DNA of 53,063 nucleotides from Cupriavidus gilardii J11 (GTDB lineage Bacteria; Pseudomonadota; Gammaproteobacteria; Burkholderiales; Burkholderiaceae): NCBI RefSeq assembly GCF_007829435.1, contig NZ_VLJN01000011.1, positions 25,028 to 78,090 of the forward strand, read 5' to 3'. Shown piece by piece: positions 51,494 to 53,063 of this stretch (position 1 is its first letter; each line of letters starts with the position of its first letter). The notes under the pieces were generated by a model. It saw only the letters and a program-made list of their open reading frames with translations, ran no database searches and was not told where the DNA came from. The position numbers and the translations under genes were made by a program.

Positions 51494-51673
51494 GGCGCCG
51501 TGGCCTCATCATAACGGCACTTGCTGGTATGCCCCGGCGGCGCTGAACTTCCGTTTCGCCGCCGGGTCCGCTGGATGCCAGCTGAAGGTAGATTTGTGGT
51601 AATTTTTGGCCGTTAATTGCGTCTTTTCACCCCGCTAACCATGCGGGCGGAAGGTAGCATGTGGCTGACCGTC
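51494..51673. other. Intergenic stretch between phosphatase-like gene and HU terminator
   Basis: No gene or clear signal. A short AT-rich patch (GTGGTAATTTTTGGCCGTTAATTG, about 51596-51619) stands out from the GC-rich surroundings and might be a promoter or the T-run after a weak hairpin. Confidence 0.4.
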
Positions 51674-51706
51674 AAGAAAAAACCGCATGGCTTTCACCAT
51701 GCGGTT
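51674..51706 (-). terminator. Strong intrinsic terminator of the HU-family gene
   Basis: AACCGCATGG (51681-51690) pairs perfectly with CCATGCGGTT (51697-51706) over a 6-base loop. On the minus strand it is followed by TTTTCTTGAC, giving a clean T-run after the stem. It lies about 60 bases past the HU stop. Confidence 0.9.
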
Positions 51707-51768
51707 CGCTTGCCATGCCCGGCGTCATCGCGAGATGCCGCCGGCAGGCAATGGTGCGGACTCAGGCC

Positions 51769-52221
51769 TCAGGCCGCGGCGTCCTTCAGCTTCTTCAGCG
51801 GACGGACCTTGACCTTGACGCTGGCCGGCTTGGCCGGGAACCAGCGCTCTTCGCCAGTGAACGGGTCCTTGCCGAAGCGCTTCTTCTTGGCCGGCACTTG
51901 TTGCGCCGTGATCTTCAGCAGGCCAGGCAGCGTGAATTCGCCGGCGCCCTTCTTGTGCAGTGCGCTGACGATGGTGTTTTCCAGATGGGCCAGCACCGTC
52001 TTCACGGCCTTCGCGTCGACCTGGGTCTGTGCGACCAGGTGAGCGACCAGACTCGACTTGTTGAAGGTGTCCTTCAGCGGACGAGGCGTCGGCGCCGCGG
52101 TCGAAGCGGCCTTCGTTGCGGCTGCCTTCACAGGGGCCTTCGCGGGCGCCTTGGTTGCCGTGGCCTTCTTGGCAGCGGTCTTGGTTGCGGTCTTTGCGGT
52201 CGGTTTCGCTTTGGTCGCCAT
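51769..52221 (-). CDS. HU-family nucleoid protein with long Ala/Lys-rich N-terminal tail
   Basis: A 150-aa DNA-binding protein. Residues 1-57 are almost only Ala, Lys, Thr and Pro (repeats such as KATATKAPAKAPVKAAATKA), like eukaryotic H1 tails. Residues 60-150 form the HU/IHF fold: LKDTFNKSSLVAHLVAQTQ, VKTVLAHLENTIVSALHKKGAGEFTLPGLLKI and the DNA-contact arm GKDPFTGEERWFPAKPASVKVKVRPLKKLKD. Start MATKAKPT at 52221. A near-consensus -10 (TATGAT, minus strand 52294-52289) lies upstream, and a strong terminator follows, so it is a single-gene unit. Tailed HU proteins are known in Burkholderiales. Confidence 0.93.
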   Translation of the reverse strand: MATKAKPTAKTATKTAAKKATATKAPAKAPVKAAATKAASTAAPTPRPLKDTFNKSSLVAHLVAQTQVDAKAVKTVLAHLENTIVSALHKKGAGEFTLPGLLKITAQQVPAKKKRFGKDPFTGEERWFPAKPASVKVKVRPLKKLKDAAA

Positions 52222-52288
52222 ATGGATCAAATAGAGTTGAACGATCGATGCCGTGCGCCGCGGGGAGCGGCATGCGTGCGGCCCCCGA

Positions 52289-52294
52289 ATCATA
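52289..52294 (-). promoter_or_regulatory. Predicted -10 of the HU-family gene
   Basis: TATGAT on the minus strand matches five of six consensus bases and lies 68 bases before the ATG. CTTTGA, 17 bases further upstream, is a weak -35. The AT-rich patch around it (TTGATTTTTTCAAGTTTCC) supports a promoter here. Confidence 0.5.
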
Positions 52295-52315
52295 GCGGAA
52301 ACTTGAAAAAATCAA

Positions 52316-52366
52316 AGCGGGTTTCCACCGGAATTGGCGTAAAACCCCGGGGAAACCCGCTCTTTT
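52316..52366. terminator. Long-stem hairpin between HU and NAT genes
   Basis: AGCGGGTTTCC (52316-52326) pairs perfectly with GGAAACCCGCT (52351-52361) around a 24-base loop, followed on the plus strand by CTTTTTG. The minus strand also reads TTTGATTTTTT after the stem, so it could work in both directions. It lies between divergently transcribed genes. Confidence 0.6.
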
Positions 52367-52385
52367 TGTCGCGCCGATACGTCGG

Positions 52386-52408
52386 ACCCCTGTTTTCAGG
52401 GGTTTTTT
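52386..52408 (+). terminator. Plus-strand intrinsic terminator in divergent intergenic region
   Basis: ACCCCTG (52386-52392), loop TTTT, CAGGGGT (52397-52403), then TTTTT: a textbook intrinsic terminator on the plus strand. No annotated gene ends here on that strand, so it implies a short plus-strand transcript or an insulating role upstream of the NAT gene. Confidence 0.75.
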
Positions 52409-52583
52409 GACGTTCAACCGGCTTGTCGGTCCGGCGTTCGGCATGCAAGCGGCGGCGCCGGATCGCGCGGTTTTGGCTATAGTTCGCCCTATCGTTGAAA
52501 CCATCACGACAAGCGGCGCCCGATTCCACCGGGCCGGTAACCTCCGGTACGCGGGTGCCGCGCCTTGCCTCGGGAGACGCCAG

Positions 52584-53063
52584 ATGCAAGCACACGCTTC
52601 CCCGCTGCTCGACGATCGCCAACTCGAAGCCTACCTCGCGCGGGTCGGTCTCCCTTGTCCCGCCCATCCGACGCTGGAGGCGCTGAACGCGCTGCTGGCC
52701 GCGCAACTGGACCGCATACCGTTCGAGAATGTCGACGTGCTGCTGCACAGGACAATCGACATCGATGCCGACGCGGTCTTCGACAAGCTCGTGACGCGCC
52801 GGCGCGGCGGCTACTGCTTCGAGCAGAACACACTGTTCGCCGCGGCGTTACGCGCGCTGGGATACGACGTGACACCGCTGGCGGCACGGGTACGCTGGAA
52901 CATTGACGAATCGATCCCCACGCCCCAATCGCATATGCTGCTGCGCGTGCGCGTCGAGCACCGGGACTACATGGTCGACGCAGGCTTCGGCGGCCCCAAC
53001 CCGCCCTGCGCGCTGCCGTTGTCCGGTCCGGCGCCGGAAGGCCTGCCGTACCGGCTGGGGGGG
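52584..53063 (+). CDS. nat: Arylamine N-acetyltransferase (cut by right edge)
   Basis: The first 160 residues of a protein that usually has about 270-290. NATs transfer acetyl from acetyl-CoA to arylamines or hydrazines. The catalytic triad is present: Cys78 in RRGGYCFEQN, His117 in PQSHMLLRV and Asp132 in YMVDAGFGGP. IPFENVDVLL (about residues 45-54) is also characteristic. The ATG at 52584 follows GGGAGACGCC. A TATAGT at 52478-52483 may be its -10, but I see no good -35. Confidence 0.94.
   Translation, partial: MQAHASPLLDDRQLEAYLARVGLPCPAHPTLEALNALLAAQLDRIPFENVDVLLHRTIDIDADAVFDKLVTRRRGGYCFEQNTLFAAALRALGYDVTPLAARVRWNIDESIPTPQSHMLLRVRVEHRDYMVDAGFGGPNPPCALPLSGPAPEGLPYRLGG

Overview
The window looks like a chromosomal segment of a high-GC Burkholderiales betaproteobacterium, most likely Cupriavidus or a close relative. 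This is inferred from gene content and style: two Bug-family (TctC-type) binding proteins without their own membrane partners, a fused indolepyruvate ferredoxin oxidoreductase, abundant LysR regulators, a group-2 Mrp/Pha antiporter operon with a fused A/B subunit, ChrA, and an Ala/Lys-tailed HU protein. I see no rRNA, tRNA, CRISPR, transposase or phage gene.

Layout. 1-3962 (minus): a branched-chain amino-acid-type ABC importer (binding protein, LivH, LivM, LivG cut by the left edge), behind a promoter framed by two identical-type palindromes. 4259-6439: GlgX debranching enzyme. 6650-9577: a multi-PAS GGDEF/EAL protein. 9789-13411 (minus): a four-gene osmoprotectant ABC importer. 14026-18724: a LysR gene divergent from the indolepyruvate oxidoreductase. 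18925-21980 (minus): two Bug binding proteins and an amidohydrolase, with a divergent LysR at 22105. 23003-27976: two MFS exporters, ChrA and a UdgX-type uracil-DNA glycosylase. 28070-34072 (minus): the complete mnhABCDEFG operon, with genes overlapping or nearly so. 34468-36521: three small stress-type or unknown proteins and RibA. 36758-40383: a cardiolipin synthase and an EAL-CBS-GGDEF protein. 40651-44892: a chemoreceptor, an acyl-CoA synthetase and an IclR regulator. 45028-51493: two large, related proteins built round a PPP-type phosphatase core, flanking a PAS protein and a CHMI-type isomerase. 51769-52221: HU-family protein. 52584 to the right edge: arylamine N-acetyltransferase (cut).

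Most noteworthy. (1) The large pair at 45028-47784 and 49079-51493: the second keeps all metal-binding motifs of a PPP-family phosphatase in a form resembling the Legionella effectors WipA/WipB, while the first is a recognisable paralogue that has lost nearly all of them. This looks like an enzyme plus pseudo-enzyme pair, possibly secreted. (2) A family of GC-rich palindromes (cores GCCCCTCTCCCGC / GCGGGAGAGGGGC) occurs at nine intergenic sites; one copy has perfect 32-bp arms. (3) Two TTCAAG-N3-CTTGAA operators 41 bp apart bracket the predicted promoter of the amino-acid importer. (4) A UdgX with the KRRLH loop. (5) A head-to-head pair of perfect DnaA boxes. (6) LivG lacks a normal ABC signature motif.

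Start codons were chosen from ribosome-binding sites, operon overlaps and family length. Family assignments come from reading motifs, not from database searches.
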